Shown here one piece after another: positions 35,077 to 47,083 of a DNA stretch of 64,000 nucleotides. The notes under the pieces were generated by a model, which did not search any database, was not told where the DNA came from, and saw only the letters and a list, made by a program, of their open reading frames with translations. Position numbers and translations under genes: made by a program. The stretch covers positions 186,001-250,000 of the forward strand of contig NZ_FNDG01000004.1 in NCBI RefSeq assembly GCF_900100535.1. The letters run 5' to 3'. This DNA comes from Phytopseudomonas flavescens (GTDB lineage Bacteria > Pseudomonadota > Gammaproteobacteria > Pseudomonadales > Pseudomonadaceae). The stretch's first letter is position 1. Each line of letters opens with the position of its first letter.

Positions 35077-35964
35077 TCACTGGGTCAGCGCTTTCACCAG
35101 GCTGGCGACATTGCCTTCCAGCTCGGCCAGCGGATCATCGCTTTCGGTTTCCAGCACCAGCAGGGGAATGCCGGCGGCCTTGACCGCGTCCGCCACCGGC
35201 TGCGACGGCTTGCGATGGTGCAGTACCAGCGCCACGTCGTCTTCCTTCAAGGCGCGGGTCAACGCGCTCAGGGGTTCTGCATCCCAGTCGCGGTCGTCAC
35301 GGCTGTCGCTGCTGACCAGATCCAGGTTGAGGCCACCGACCAGATAATCCAGGCGACTGCTCAGGCTGTAGACCGACAGGTTGTCGGCCTTGGCCAGTTC
35401 GGCTTCGCTGTGGGCATTGAGCTTGAGCAAGCGCTGCTTGAGGGTCGCCAGGTTCTGCTCGACCCTGGCCTTGGCATCCGGTGCCAGGCGCACCAGGTCG
35501 GCAGCCATCACGTCGGCCATGCGGCCCATGTTGTTGATCGCCAGCCAGGGATAGCTGGCCAGGTCGTTTTCACCGGCACTCTCGACCTGGGTGGCGATAC
35601 CCGGCAGGGCACCGTCCACCGGCCGCGCGGCATCGATCTCGACGATGCGGATATTGCTGCGCCGGGCCATGGGGTAGAGCGGGTCTTCCGACCACAAAGA
35701 GCGCAGGGCGATGGCCGCATCGGCGTCGGCTGCTACCTTTTGCAGGCTGGTGGCGCCACGGCCGGCGAAGTACGACACCTGGCGGCTGGCCGGCAGGTTG
35801 GCCGGTGCGGCGCGTTCGATGCGCACCGCGGTGCCTTCCAGCAGATCGGTAGCGAGGCCGAAGGTGATCGGTTGCGAGACCAGAACGCTGACGTCCTTGG
35901 CCAGGGCGAGGCCGGGCAGGCTGAGGAGCAGGGCGAGGCCGAGGTGGTGAAGTCTATGGGTCAT
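35077..35964 (-). CDS. fpvF: FpvF-like periplasmic binding protein of the pyoverdine-iron ABC system
   Basis: A 295-residue precursor with a signal peptide ending LALA (residues 1-22). It is a distant metal-type cluster A-I binding protein: VSVLVSQPITFGLATDLLEG at the start, SYFAGRGATSLQKVAADADAAIAL, and LVLHHRKPSQPVADAVKAAG near the end. It overlaps the permease gene by four bases and is last in an eight-gene set with the same order as P. aeruginosa PA2403-PA2410. There FpvF and FpvC are two periplasmic proteins that handle the siderophore or iron after release. The assignment rests mainly on synteny. Confidence 0.8.
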   Translation of the reverse strand: MTHRLHHLGLALLLSLPGLALAKDVSVLVSQPITFGLATDLLEGTAVRIERAAPANLPASRQVSYFAGRGATSLQKVAADADAAIALRSLWSEDPLYPMARRSNIRIVEIDAARPVDGALPGIATQVESAGENDLASYPWLAINNMGRMADVMAADLVRLAPDAKARVEQNLATLKQRLLKLNAHSEAELAKADNLSVYSLSSRLDYLVGGLNLDLVSSDSRDDRDWDAEPLSALTRALKEDDVALVLHHRKPSQPVADAVKAAGIPLLVLETESDDPLAELEGNVASLVKALTQ

Positions 35965-36863
35965 CCCAGGTTCCCTTTCAGGCTTGGTACGACGCCGCGC
36001 GCGATGGCGGCGAGGGCGAAGGTGAAACCGGCGACCAGAATGATCGCGGCACCGGAGGGGATCGGCAGATCCAGCACGATGGGCAGGAGGATGCCGACCA
36101 GGGTGCTGATGGTGGCGATCAGCACCGACAGCCAGAAGAAGCCTTTCAGCGACTGGCTGAGCAGACGTGCCGCCGCGGCAGGGATCACCAGCAGCGCACC
36201 GACCAGAATGGCGCCGATGACCTTGACCGCGGCGACGGTGATCAGCGTCACCAGGATCACGAACAGATAATCCAGGCTCTTCACCGCCACGCCGCGCACG
36301 GCCGCCAGCTGCGGGTTGAAGCTGGCGAGCATGATGCGGTTGTACAGCGGCAGGGCCAGGCCCATCACCAGCGCGCCGACCACCAGCAGCACCAGCAGGT
36401 CGGTACCGTTGACCGTCAGCACCGAGCCGAACAGTACGTTCTCGAGGATATGCACGTTGATGCGCCCGGCGAGAATCAGTAGCAGGCTGGCACCCATGGC
36501 CAGGGAGACGGAGAGGAACACGCCGATCAGCGTATCCGGGGCCAGGCCTGTGCGATTGCGCAGGTAGTTGAGCAGGATGCCGAACAGCAGGGCGTAGCCG
36601 AACAGGGCGCCGTAGGGGCCGGTGTAGGGTTCGCCGAGCAGGATGCCGATGGCCACGCCGGTGAGTGCCGCGTGGCCGACCGCTTCGGAGAAGAAGGCGA
36701 AACGCTTGACCACCACCAGGGTGCCGAGGCCGCCCAGTACCGGGCCGATCAGCAAACCGGCGAGCAGCGCGTTGATGACGAAACCGTAGGCCAGCGCTTC
36801 CGGCAGGTACCCGGAGGACGCCCAGCCCTGGATCATCAGGCGGAACTGTTCGTAGTCGATCAT
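35961..36863 (-). CDS. fpvE: FpvE-like ABC permease (metal type)
   Basis: A 300-residue permease of the ABC-3/ZnuB family with about eight membrane segments: GGLGTLVVVKRFAFFSEAVGHAALTGVAIG (the conserved loop after segment 1-2), and VKVIGAILVGALLVIPAAAARLL with the family ExxxG-like region. The start at 36863 overlaps the ATPase stop by four bases. It would import iron freed from the siderophore, together with FpvD. Outside this context it would be called a zinc/manganese permease. Confidence 0.85.
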   Translation of the reverse strand: MIDYEQFRLMIQGWASSGYLPEALAYGFVINALLAGLLIGPVLGGLGTLVVVKRFAFFSEAVGHAALTGVAIGILLGEPYTGPYGALFGYALLFGILLNYLRNRTGLAPDTLIGVFLSVSLAMGASLLLILAGRINVHILENVLFGSVLTVNGTDLLVLLVVGALVMGLALPLYNRIMLASFNPQLAAVRGVAVKSLDYLFVILVTLITVAAVKVIGAILVGALLVIPAAAARLLSQSLKGFFWLSVLIATISTLVGILLPIVLDLPIPSGAAIILVAGFTFALAAIARGVVPSLKGNLG

Positions 36864-37615
36864 GGCTGGGGGCTCTCCGTGGCGCGGGCATGGGTGGAGA
36901 ACAGGCCGAGCAGGCGCTCCGGGGTCAGGGCCTCGGCAGGCGGCGCATCGAACAGCACGCGACGGCTCAGGCCGGTGACGCGATCGGCCAGGCGCTTGAC
37001 CGCTTCCAGGTCGTGCTCGATCCACAGCACGCTGATACCGGCGCGGCGCCAGTCACCGAGCAGGCGCTCGAAGACCTGGATGCCGGCTTCGTCCAATGCC
37101 GACATTGGCTCGTCGAGCACCAGCAACTGTGGTGCGGGAATCAGCCCCTGGGCCAGCAGCACGCGCTGGCGTTCACCGCCGGACAGCGCGCCCATGCGCC
37201 GCTTGCGCTTCTCCAGCATGCCGACGCGGGCCAGGGCGTCATCGATGGCTCCGGTGTAGTGCTTCGACAGGCCGAGGAAGGCCGGACGACGCTGGCACAT
37301 GGCAGCCATGAAATCGTCCACGGTCATCGGCAGGCCACGGTCGAACTCCAAGGCCTGAGGCACGTAGCCGATGGTGCCGACGGCGTCGGGCCATTGCAGG
37401 CTGAGCTTGCCCTGGTGGGGCATCTGCCCGAGCAGGGTCTTGATCAGCGAACTCTTGCCACCGCCGTTGGGGCCGACCAGTGCGTGCACGCTGCCCGGCT
37501 GAACCTGGAAACTGACATTCTCGAGGATCTGCGTGCGGCCCAGCACCAGGCTGACCTGCTGGAAGTCGATGGTCGGGCCAATGGCCGTCACGCTCAGGTT
37601 TTCCGCCACGCTCAT
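36860..37615 (-). CDS. fpvD: FpvD-like ABC ATP-binding protein (metal type)
   Basis: A 251-residue ATPase of the ZnuC/MntB type. Walker A is GPNGGGKSS, the signature is LSGGERQRV, and Walker B is LLVLDEPMSALDEAG followed by the His loop in LWIEHDLEAV. It overlaps both neighbours by four bases, so fpvC-D-E-F are translationally coupled. Confidence 0.9.
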   Translation of the reverse strand: MSVAENLSVTAIGPTIDFQQVSLVLGRTQILENVSFQVQPGSVHALVGPNGGGKSSLIKTLLGQMPHQGKLSLQWPDAVGTIGYVPQALEFDRGLPMTVDDFMAAMCQRRPAFLGLSKHYTGAIDDALARVGMLEKRKRRMGALSGGERQRVLLAQGLIPAPQLLVLDEPMSALDEAGIQVFERLLGDWRRAGISVLWIEHDLEAVKRLADRVTGLSRRVLFDAPPAEALTPERLLGLFSTHARATESPQP

Positions 37616-38547
37616 TTGCCGGCGTCCTGGATGGCACGTACCACGGTGTTCATGTTGTCTGTCATTTCCTTTTCGTACTTCTCGGCACTGTATTCGCCGT
37701 AGGAAATGTGCGACAGCGGGTAGAGCTTGACCCCCGACTCGCGCTGGATGGTGTCGACGTAGGTGGACGGGAAGTCCAGCTCGGAGAAGATCACCTTGAC
37801 GTCCAGTTCGCGCAACTGGTCGATGGTCTTCTTCAACTGGCTGGGGCTTGGCTCGATGCCGTGGGCCGGCTCCACCACCGCGGTGACCTCCAGGCCGAAC
37901 TCGCGCAACAGGTAGTCGTAGGCCGCGTGTACGGTGGCCACGCGCAGGTCGGCATTCGGCGCCTCGGTCAACTGGGCGAGGGCGTCGGCACGCAGCTTGC
38001 GCAGGCGTTTGCCGTAGGCGCGGGCGTTCTGCGTGTAGGTCTTGGCGTTGGCCGGATCGAGCTTGCCCAGCTCCCGGGCGATGTTGTTGACCTGCGCGAT
38101 GGAGGCGCTGATCGACAGGAAGGTGTGCGGGTTGACCACCTTGCCTGCGCCCCGCGCCGCGATGCCGGTAGCGGCCAGCAGCGGGACATTGGCGTTGGCC
38201 TCGATGACGTCGATGTCCGGCTTTTCGCTGGCGGCGATCATGCGGTCGGCGAAGTCGTCGTGGCCGACGCCGTTGAGTACCACCACGTCCAGCGAGCCGA
38301 TGCGCTTGATGTCTTCCGAGCGCGGCTCGTAGGCATGCGGGTTGAAGCCGGCCGGGATCAGCGGCACCACGTCGGCCTTGTCGCCGACGATATTGCTCAC
38401 GTAGCTGTAGTAGGGGTGCAGGGTGATGCCGATACGCAAACGCTTGGCGTCGGCGGCACTGGCGGCGCCGATGAACAGCAGGGCGAACAGGCCGATGGTC
38501 AGGCGTGACAGCAGGGGACGTGCGCGGAACAGGCGGGAAATGGGCAT
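37612..38547 (-). CDS. fpvC: FpvC-like metal-binding periplasmic protein (cluster A-I)
   Basis: A 311-residue precursor with a signal peptide to about residue 32 (ASAAD). It has the ZnuA/TroA fold with His residues in the usual places: TLHPYYSYV, GFNPHAYEP, VVNPHTFLS and HGIEPSPSQL, and a late acidic site IFSELDFPS. There is no long His-rich loop as in ZnuA, which fits iron or siderophore-iron rather than zinc. In P. aeruginosa FpvC binds iron and FpvF the siderophore complex, according to the described system. 36 bases separate it from fpvK. Confidence 0.85.
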   Translation of the reverse strand: MPISRLFRARPLLSRLTIGLFALLFIGAASAADAKRLRIGITLHPYYSYVSNIVGDKADVVPLIPAGFNPHAYEPRSEDIKRIGSLDVVVLNGVGHDDFADRMIAASEKPDIDVIEANANVPLLAATGIAARGAGKVVNPHTFLSISASIAQVNNIARELGKLDPANAKTYTQNARAYGKRLRKLRADALAQLTEAPNADLRVATVHAAYDYLLREFGLEVTAVVEPAHGIEPSPSQLKKTIDQLRELDVKVIFSELDFPSTYVDTIQRESGVKLYPLSHISYGEYSAEKYEKEMTDNMNTVVRAIQDAGK

Positions 38548-38583
38548 TGGCGAGCGGTCTTCTGTCGGGTGAATCGGAGGTGA

Positions 38584-39150
38584 TCAGTGGCGATGTTGGC
38601 GGGTCACACCTGCGTCGTACTGGGCGGCGATCTGCTGCCAGCCGGCCGCGATCAGGCTGGGCGCGTCCAGGCTGGAAGGCGCGCTGGCGCTGTTGCGGTT
38701 GAGCCAGACGTCGGCCTGTTCATGCTCGGCGCCGACCAGCATGAGCAGGGAACCGGCCACGTCCAGCGCCTGGCTGGCACCGAAATAGGCGGGTTCGTCA
38801 CCACGCAGCAATTGCCATTGGTGGCGGCCACGGCTGGTCGCGCTGGCATCGGCGGCGAACGGCGGAAAGCCTTCCTCTGCCAGTTCTGCCGGGCTGAGCA
38901 GCGTCTGCTCTTCGTCACGGCGGATGCGGATCTCGTCGTAGGCGACGCGCAGGTCGGCGAAGATGCCCTGCTCGGCGGCACTGAGATCGCGACGGGCATC
39001 GATCTGATGGCTCTCGATACGGGTTTCGCTTGCCGTCTCGCCATGCCAGGCCACTACCGATCCGGCGGCCAGCAGGATGGCCAGGCACAGCAGCAACACG
39101 TAGAGGGTTTCATGACCAGCCCCGGCCGGGCGTACGACCTGAACCGTCAT
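38584..39150 (-). CDS. fpvK: FpvK-like inner-membrane protein
   Basis: A 188-residue protein with one N-terminal membrane helix (LYVLLLCLAILLAAGSVVAW, residues 16-35) and a periplasmic domain containing IRRDEEQTLLSPAELAEEGFPPF and the C-terminal tail GVTRQHRH. It starts by overlapping fpvJ by four bases. The position matches PA2406 (fpvK), one of the accessory proteins for iron release from ferripyoverdine; family members are also listed under the label DUF6162. Biochemical role not established from sequence. Confidence 0.78.
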   Translation of the reverse strand: MTVQVVRPAGAGHETLYVLLLCLAILLAAGSVVAWHGETASETRIESHQIDARRDLSAAEQGIFADLRVAYDEIRIRRDEEQTLLSPAELAEEGFPPFAADASATSRGRHQWQLLRGDEPAYFGASQALDVAGSLLMLVGAEHEQADVWLNRNSASAPSSLDAPSLIAAGWQQIAAQYDAGVTRQHRH

Positions 39151-39479
39151 GGTGCCTCGATTTCCGTGTGGTCGATTTCCACGATATGGCCGGGGCCGGC
39201 ATCGAACAGCACGTAGAACTCGCCTTCGGGACGCTTGAAGGTGATGGTCGAGTCTTCGGCCAGCTTGCCGGGCACCAGGATGCTTTCGTCGTAGCCGATC
39301 ACGTCGAGGGTCACGCCGGCGGCACCGCTGCCGTCGGAAAAACCGCCGGTGCAACGGATGTGCTCGGCGTCGATGTCCTCGCACTGGCACATCGGGTTGT
39401 GCGCCAGGGCGGCGCCGCTGAGTACCAGCAGGGCGCTGCCCAGGGCCAGGCGCAGGCAGGTGCGGGCAGGTTTGATCAT
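39147..39479 (-). CDS. fpvJ: FpvJ-like periplasmic protein
   Basis: A 110-residue precursor: signal peptide to about residue 26 (GAALAH), then a small Cys-containing domain, MCQCEDIDAEHIRC, and a beta-rich remainder (FKRPEGEFYVLFDAGPGHIV). The Cys residues and His could hold a metal. The start overlaps the fpvH stop by four bases. The position matches P. aeruginosa PA2405. Confidence 0.78.
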   Translation of the reverse strand: MIKPARTCLRLALGSALLVLSGAALAHNPMCQCEDIDAEHIRCTGGFSDGSGAAGVTLDVIGYDESILVPGKLAEDSTITFKRPEGEFYVLFDAGPGHIVEIDHTEIEAP

Positions 39480-40021
39480 GGTTTGCCTCCTTGTTGTTTC
39501 TTCAGCCAGGCGACGGTGGACGGGGATGCCTGCTCGAGGGGCACGGCTGCCTGGTGTACGGAACCGTCCCAGCCCTCCATGGTGATCCACAGTTCGGCAT
39601 CGGGCTTGGTTCGGGGCGGCAGCGGCACGGTGGCACCCATGCGGTGTGCGGTGCCGAAGAATATGCCACCGGCGGCACGCAGGCTGCGAGGCTTGCCAAT
39701 GCGCAGGTAGGTGGCCTTGACCTGGCTGGCGCAGTCGGCGCACAGGGCGCCATTGAAGGCCTTCATGTAGCCTGCGGGGCCATCCAGCTCCGGAGGGCCT
39801 GCACGAAATTCGGCCAGGCGGATCGACCAGGGGCCGACCGCCACGTCACCGATCATGCGTTCGCCCAGGCCGCTGGTGCCAGTGAACAGCGCCACATCGG
39901 CGAAGTACTTGGGCATGAAGGCCAGCGGGATGAGCACCAGCAGGATGTTGACGTGGAAGCGCCACTTGTACCAGAGGCGGCTCAGCGGCGAGGCGGGGCG
40001 GGCGGCGACGGCCTTGCTCAT
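39476..40021 (-). CDS. fpvH: FpvH-like inner-membrane protein
   Basis: A 181-residue protein with an N-terminal membrane helix (VNILLVLIPLAFMPKYFADV, residues 24-43) and a periplasmic domain with a CADC pair (about residues 94-97) that may be redox-active or bind metal. It overlaps both fpvG and fpvJ by four bases. Synteny with PA2404. In the described P. aeruginosa system FpvH works with FpvG in reductive iron release. Confidence 0.78.
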   Translation of the reverse strand: MSKAVAARPASPLSRLWYKWRFHVNILLVLIPLAFMPKYFADVALFTGTSGLGERMIGDVAVGPWSIRLAEFRAGPPELDGPAGYMKAFNGALCADCASQVKATYLRIGKPRSLRAAGGIFFGTAHRMGATVPLPPRTKPDAELWITMEGWDGSVHQAAVPLEQASPSTVAWLKKQQGGKP

Positions 40022-41205
40022 GCCTTGGCCTCCGTGTTGTCGGCGGTGTGTTGGGCGGCGCGGGCGCGGGGCGGGCGCTTGAGCACCTTGGCGGTGGCCT
40101 GGGCGGTGCGCTTGGTCCAGATCAGCAGGCCGCTGAGCACCATCATGCTGAGCACCAGGCCGAAGAAGAACCAGATCATCTTGATCCAGAGGCCGCCGAA
40201 GTCGCCGGTATGCAGAGGGCGCATGGACTCGGTGACGAACTCCAGCTTGGAACGGTCTTCGAGCAGGCGCTGTTGTGCCACTTCGCCGGTGTAGGGGTTG
40301 ATGGAGGCACTCTGGAACATCAGCGGGTACCAGCCGCGGCCGCCGACGGAAATGTGATCGTAGGCATTGCTCGGCAGGCGCGTGAAACTCACGTCCAGGC
40401 TCGGTACCTTGTCGATGGCGATGCTCGCCGCCTCGTCCACGCCGATCATCGGAATCGGCTCGCCGGGCCTGGCGATCGGCACGTCTTCACGAGCCACAAC
40501 GGCGGGCACCCCTTCGGTCGAAATGGAGATCTGATTGTCGAACAGGATCGCCTGGATCAGGAACCAGATGCCGGTGACCGACACCACGGCGATGAACCAG
40601 ATCGACCAGATGCCGCTCAGGCGGTGGAAGTCGCCCCAGAAGATGCGCGCACCCTGGTTGAAGCGCAGGCGCGGTTTGAAGAAGCCTTTCCAGAACTTCT
40701 TGTAGACCACCAGCCCGGTGATCAGGGACAGCAGCATGGGAATGCCCATCATCGACACCAGGTACCAGCCCCAACTGAAACCGTTGGTGAACGGCACCAG
40801 CCACCAGCCGTGCAGGGCGCGGGTGAACTGGCGGAAGTCGAACTGCGGGCTGACGCCCTGGATGTCGCCGGTGTAGGGGTTGACGTAGAGCGTTGGCATG
40901 CTGCCGTCCGGATAGGCGACCCGCACGGTGAGCGCGAAGTGGGACTCGTCCGGCCGGGTGATGGACTGCACGATGGTCTGTGGCTCGGCCTTGTTGATCG
41001 CCGCCAGTATCTGGCCGAAGGTCAGCAGCTCGGCATCGTCCGACGGTTTGCTGGCACGCACGTCCGGGTTGGCCAGCCAGACGATCTCCTGGCTGACCAC
41101 GGCCAGGGTGCCGGTGACGCAGACGATCAGCACGAAGAACCAGATGGGCAGCGCGAGCCAGCTGTGGACGAGGAACCAGATCTTGGAGCGGGACTTCTTG
41201 GACAT
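40018..41205 (-). CDS. fpvG: FpvG-like PepSY-associated membrane reductase
   Basis: A 395-residue inner-membrane protein with four long helices (HSWLALPIWFFVLIVCVTG, the segment at about 145-165, the WSIWFIAVVSVTGIWFLIQ helix and the last near residue 350) and PepSY-type domains between them. His residues at helix edges (VHSWL, FHRLSG, LHTGDFGGL) are probable haem ligands, as in iron-regulated PepSY proteins. FpvG of P. aeruginosa reduces ferripyoverdine in the periplasm; this gene has the same first position in the operon. A Fur-box-like palindrome is about 190 bases upstream. Confidence 0.85.
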   Translation of the reverse strand: MSKKSRSKIWFLVHSWLALPIWFFVLIVCVTGTLAVVSQEIVWLANPDVRASKPSDDAELLTFGQILAAINKAEPQTIVQSITRPDESHFALTVRVAYPDGSMPTLYVNPYTGDIQGVSPQFDFRQFTRALHGWWLVPFTNGFSWGWYLVSMMGIPMLLSLITGLVVYKKFWKGFFKPRLRFNQGARIFWGDFHRLSGIWSIWFIAVVSVTGIWFLIQAILFDNQISISTEGVPAVVAREDVPIARPGEPIPMIGVDEAASIAIDKVPSLDVSFTRLPSNAYDHISVGGRGWYPLMFQSASINPYTGEVAQQRLLEDRSKLEFVTESMRPLHTGDFGGLWIKMIWFFFGLVLSMMVLSGLLIWTKRTAQATAKVLKRPPRARAAQHTADNTEAKA

Positions 41206-41362
41206 TGAGTATCAGTCTTGTTGAAAGGCCGTGGTCGCTGGGCGGCACAGCGAGAAGGGGCTCTTTATTAACGAACGAAACCCCGCCTGCCTTGCGGCCT
41301 GCGAGGGTGAAATCCGGTGGCGGGCGTCAGTATCGCGCGCTTTGGGTGTCGATTACTTATAA

Positions 41363-44689
<3,327 letters not shown>

Positions 44690-44855
44690 CGCATCGCCGA
44701 GCGCAGTGCCGAGCAGGTCGCCGTGCGGGCCTTCGCGCTGCTGAATGACTGCCAACCGGGTCACACCGTCGATGAGCCGTTCTCGCCTAGACTGGGCGGG
44801 CAGCGGCGCCAGCGCTGCACGATACCGGGAGCCGTCATTCGTCTGGAGGGCATCG

Positions 44856-46052
44856 ATGAGCAAGCCGCAACTGGTCGAGGCCGTGATGTCCTTCACCGAG
44901 GACGGCAGCATCGGCAGACAGATGTTCTACACCGAGTTCGAGGCGTTGCTCGATGGCCTGGCGAGGATGCCGGTTTTCGCCGATCAGCAGGTTCGCCTGG
45001 TCTATGTGGTGATCAATGCCCGTCTGCAGATCCGGTGCGCGGTGTTCTTCTACCTGGACTTCGACGAAAGCGGCGCGCCCGACAGTGGCTGGAACATCCC
45101 CTTGCAGCAGATCGCCGAGCGTGCCGGACGGGGTCCCGATCTCGGCGCCGGGCCCATTCGTCTGGCCTGCCGCAGCCAGTGCCCGGTGTCCTGGCACCAG
45201 ATGCACCTGTGGGATCCGAACCTGGCCAGTGGCAGTAACGACCTGGCCACGCTGCGTGACGCCGTCAAGCGCAACGGCCTGGGTATCCTGCTGGGCGACG
45301 AAGACGCCGCCGGTGTCGCCCCCGAACGCCTGCAGGTGGCCAGCGAGGATCGCTGGTACGCCGTGGATAGCGCCCGGGCCCAGGAGCGCAAACTTGCCGA
45401 ACGGCTGTCCCACGACTATCGGCAGAAGGCTGCGCAACTGGTCATCCGCCAGCGTGAGCGACTCGCCAGGCTGAAACAGGAGCAGCGGGTCGAGCTCGCG
45501 CGGGTCGCTGCCGAGGCTGCCAGGCAAGTCACCGACATGCAGGCGCAGATTCAGGTGTTGCGCCAGACGCTGCAGCAGCAGGAGGCCCTGGCTCTACGCT
45601 TCAGGTCGCAGCTGGCCGCACAGCAGCGCGAGCGCGACGAACTGGCGGCGCGCTCGCACGAGGCGGTCGTTGAAGAGCCGCATGTGCGCAACCTGGGTGC
45701 CGGAACGGCCCCGCACAGCGGCACGGACCGGTTGCTGCAGCGGCTGGTCGAACAGGGTGTGGTGTTCGTCGTGTTTCATCCGGGGGCCGGGCATCTCAGC
45801 GTGCCGCTGGAGGATGTCGACCGCTATCTGGCCAGCCCGGTGGCTTACGCCGCGAGCCGCTGCTCGGTGTCCGAGGCCCTTTATCGCCAATGGCTGGAGC
45901 ACTACCAGTGGCCGCGCTGCGAGGCCCTGCAGGCCGATGGCGAACGCTGCCATCGTGAGTTGCAACGCATCGCAACGCCAGGACGTTTCGTGGACGGTGA
46001 TTCCAACCGCTGTGCGCCACACAAGGCGGTGCTCCGGCGTACCCCGGACTGA
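44856..46052 (+). CDS. Conserved Pseudomonas coiled-coil protein with C-terminal Cys/His motif
   Basis: A 398-residue soluble protein. The N-terminal domain (residues 1-165) is globular, with SFTEDGSIGRQMFYTEFEALLDG and CRSQCPVSWHQMHLWDP. A long coiled coil (about 180-275) is rich in Arg/Gln/Glu/Leu. The C-terminus (about 300-398) ends in CEALQADGERCHRE and CAPHK, a C-x8-C-H...C-x2-H arrangement that looks like a zinc site. Similar proteins in Pseudomonas databases have been labelled chromosome partitioning, but no ParA ATPase motif is visible here, so I assign no function. GGAGGG precedes the ATG. Confidence 0.75.
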   Translation: MSKPQLVEAVMSFTEDGSIGRQMFYTEFEALLDGLARMPVFADQQVRLVYVVINARLQIRCAVFFYLDFDESGAPDSGWNIPLQQIAERAGRGPDLGAGPIRLACRSQCPVSWHQMHLWDPNLASGSNDLATLRDAVKRNGLGILLGDEDAAGVAPERLQVASEDRWYAVDSARAQERKLAERLSHDYRQKAAQLVIRQRERLARLKQEQRVELARVAAEAARQVTDMQAQIQVLRQTLQQQEALALRFRSQLAAQQRERDELAARSHEAVVEEPHVRNLGAGTAPHSGTDRLLQRLVEQGVVFVVFHPGAGHLSVPLEDVDRYLASPVAYAASRCSVSEALYRQWLEHYQWPRCEALQADGERCHRELQRIATPGRFVDGDSNRCAPHKAVLRRTPD

Positions 46053-46096
46053 GGCTGGGATACAATCACCGGCCATTTCACCTGTCGGGTGCTTTC

Positions 46097-47038
46097 GTGC
46101 CGTCACGTTCCCTCGCCGCGCTCAGCCACTGGCGTCCCCATGCGCCGCTGCAGCCCGTGGCATTCGATTGGTTGGCGGGCGTCGAGCTGGCGCTGTTGCG
46201 GCTTGATCTGGTCGATCCGCTGATCAGCGGCAACAAGGGGTTCAAGCTTGCGCCCCATCTGCGCGCCGCCGCGCAACAAGGCGCTCGCGGCATCATCAGC
46301 CTGGGCGGCGCCCATTCCAATCACCTGCATGCGCTGGCCGCCGCCGGCCAGCGTTTTTCGTTCGCCACCGTGGCGCTGCTGCGCGGCCCACCGCAAGAAA
46401 CCCCGACTGTGGCGGATCTGCAGCGCTTCGGCATGCAACTGCACTGGTTGGGCTATGGCGGCTACCGTGAGCGTCATCGCACGGGTTTCTGGGCGCGCTG
46501 GCAGCAGCGCTACCCCGGCTTCCATGTGGTGCCGGAGGGGGGCGGTGGTCTGCCGGGGGCCATGGGCTGCGCGGGGTTGCCGCTACTGGTGAGCGAGCAG
46601 TTGCCGGCGCTGGGCTGGACGGATTATCACGGCTGGTGGCTGGCCGTCGGTACCGGTACCACGCTGGCGGGGCTGGTGATCGGCGAAGCAGGGCAGCGTA
46701 TCGTGCATGGCGCACTGGCGGTGCCCCGCGACCACGGCGTGCCGGCGCAGGTGCGGGCCTTGCTGGCGGAGGCCGGCATGGACGATGCCGGGTATCGCTT
46801 GCTCGATGCCTGCCGGGGCGGTTTCGCGCGCCAGGATGCCGAACTGCTGGATTTCATGGCGCAGTGCGAGCTGCACAGTGGCGTTCCCCTCGAACCGCTG
46901 TACACCGCCAAGGCGCTGATGGCCTTGCGCGAGGCCATCGGCAATGGTGCGATCAGGGCCGGCACGCGGTTGATCTTCGTGCATACCGGCGGGTTACAGG
47001 GGCGCCGAGCGGCGCTCTCGGCAGGCGGGCGCCTGTGA
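46097..47038 (+). CDS. PLP-dependent ACC deaminase / D-cysteine desulfhydrase family protein
   Basis: A 313-residue fold-type II PLP enzyme. The PLP lysine is K47 in SGNKGFKL, followed by GGAHSNHLHALAAAG (binding of the cofactor and substrate carboxylate) and a phosphate loop VGTGTTLAG. Members cleave D-cysteine or aminocyclopropane carboxylate. The start is a GTG 44 bases after the previous stop. The ACC-deaminase-specific residues cannot be verified by eye, so D-cysteine desulfhydrase-like is the cautious label. Confidence 0.8.
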   Translation: MPSRSLAALSHWRPHAPLQPVAFDWLAGVELALLRLDLVDPLISGNKGFKLAPHLRAAAQQGARGIISLGGAHSNHLHALAAAGQRFSFATVALLRGPPQETPTVADLQRFGMQLHWLGYGGYRERHRTGFWARWQQRYPGFHVVPEGGGGLPGAMGCAGLPLLVSEQLPALGWTDYHGWWLAVGTGTTLAGLVIGEAGQRIVHGALAVPRDHGVPAQVRALLAEAGMDDAGYRLLDACRGGFARQDAELLDFMAQCELHSGVPLEPLYTAKALMALREAIGNGAIRAGTRLIFVHTGGLQGRRAALSAGGRL

Positions 47039-47083
47039 GAATCGTCTGCTTCCTGCGCGAGCGCCGGCGGTGTGCCGTCTCGG

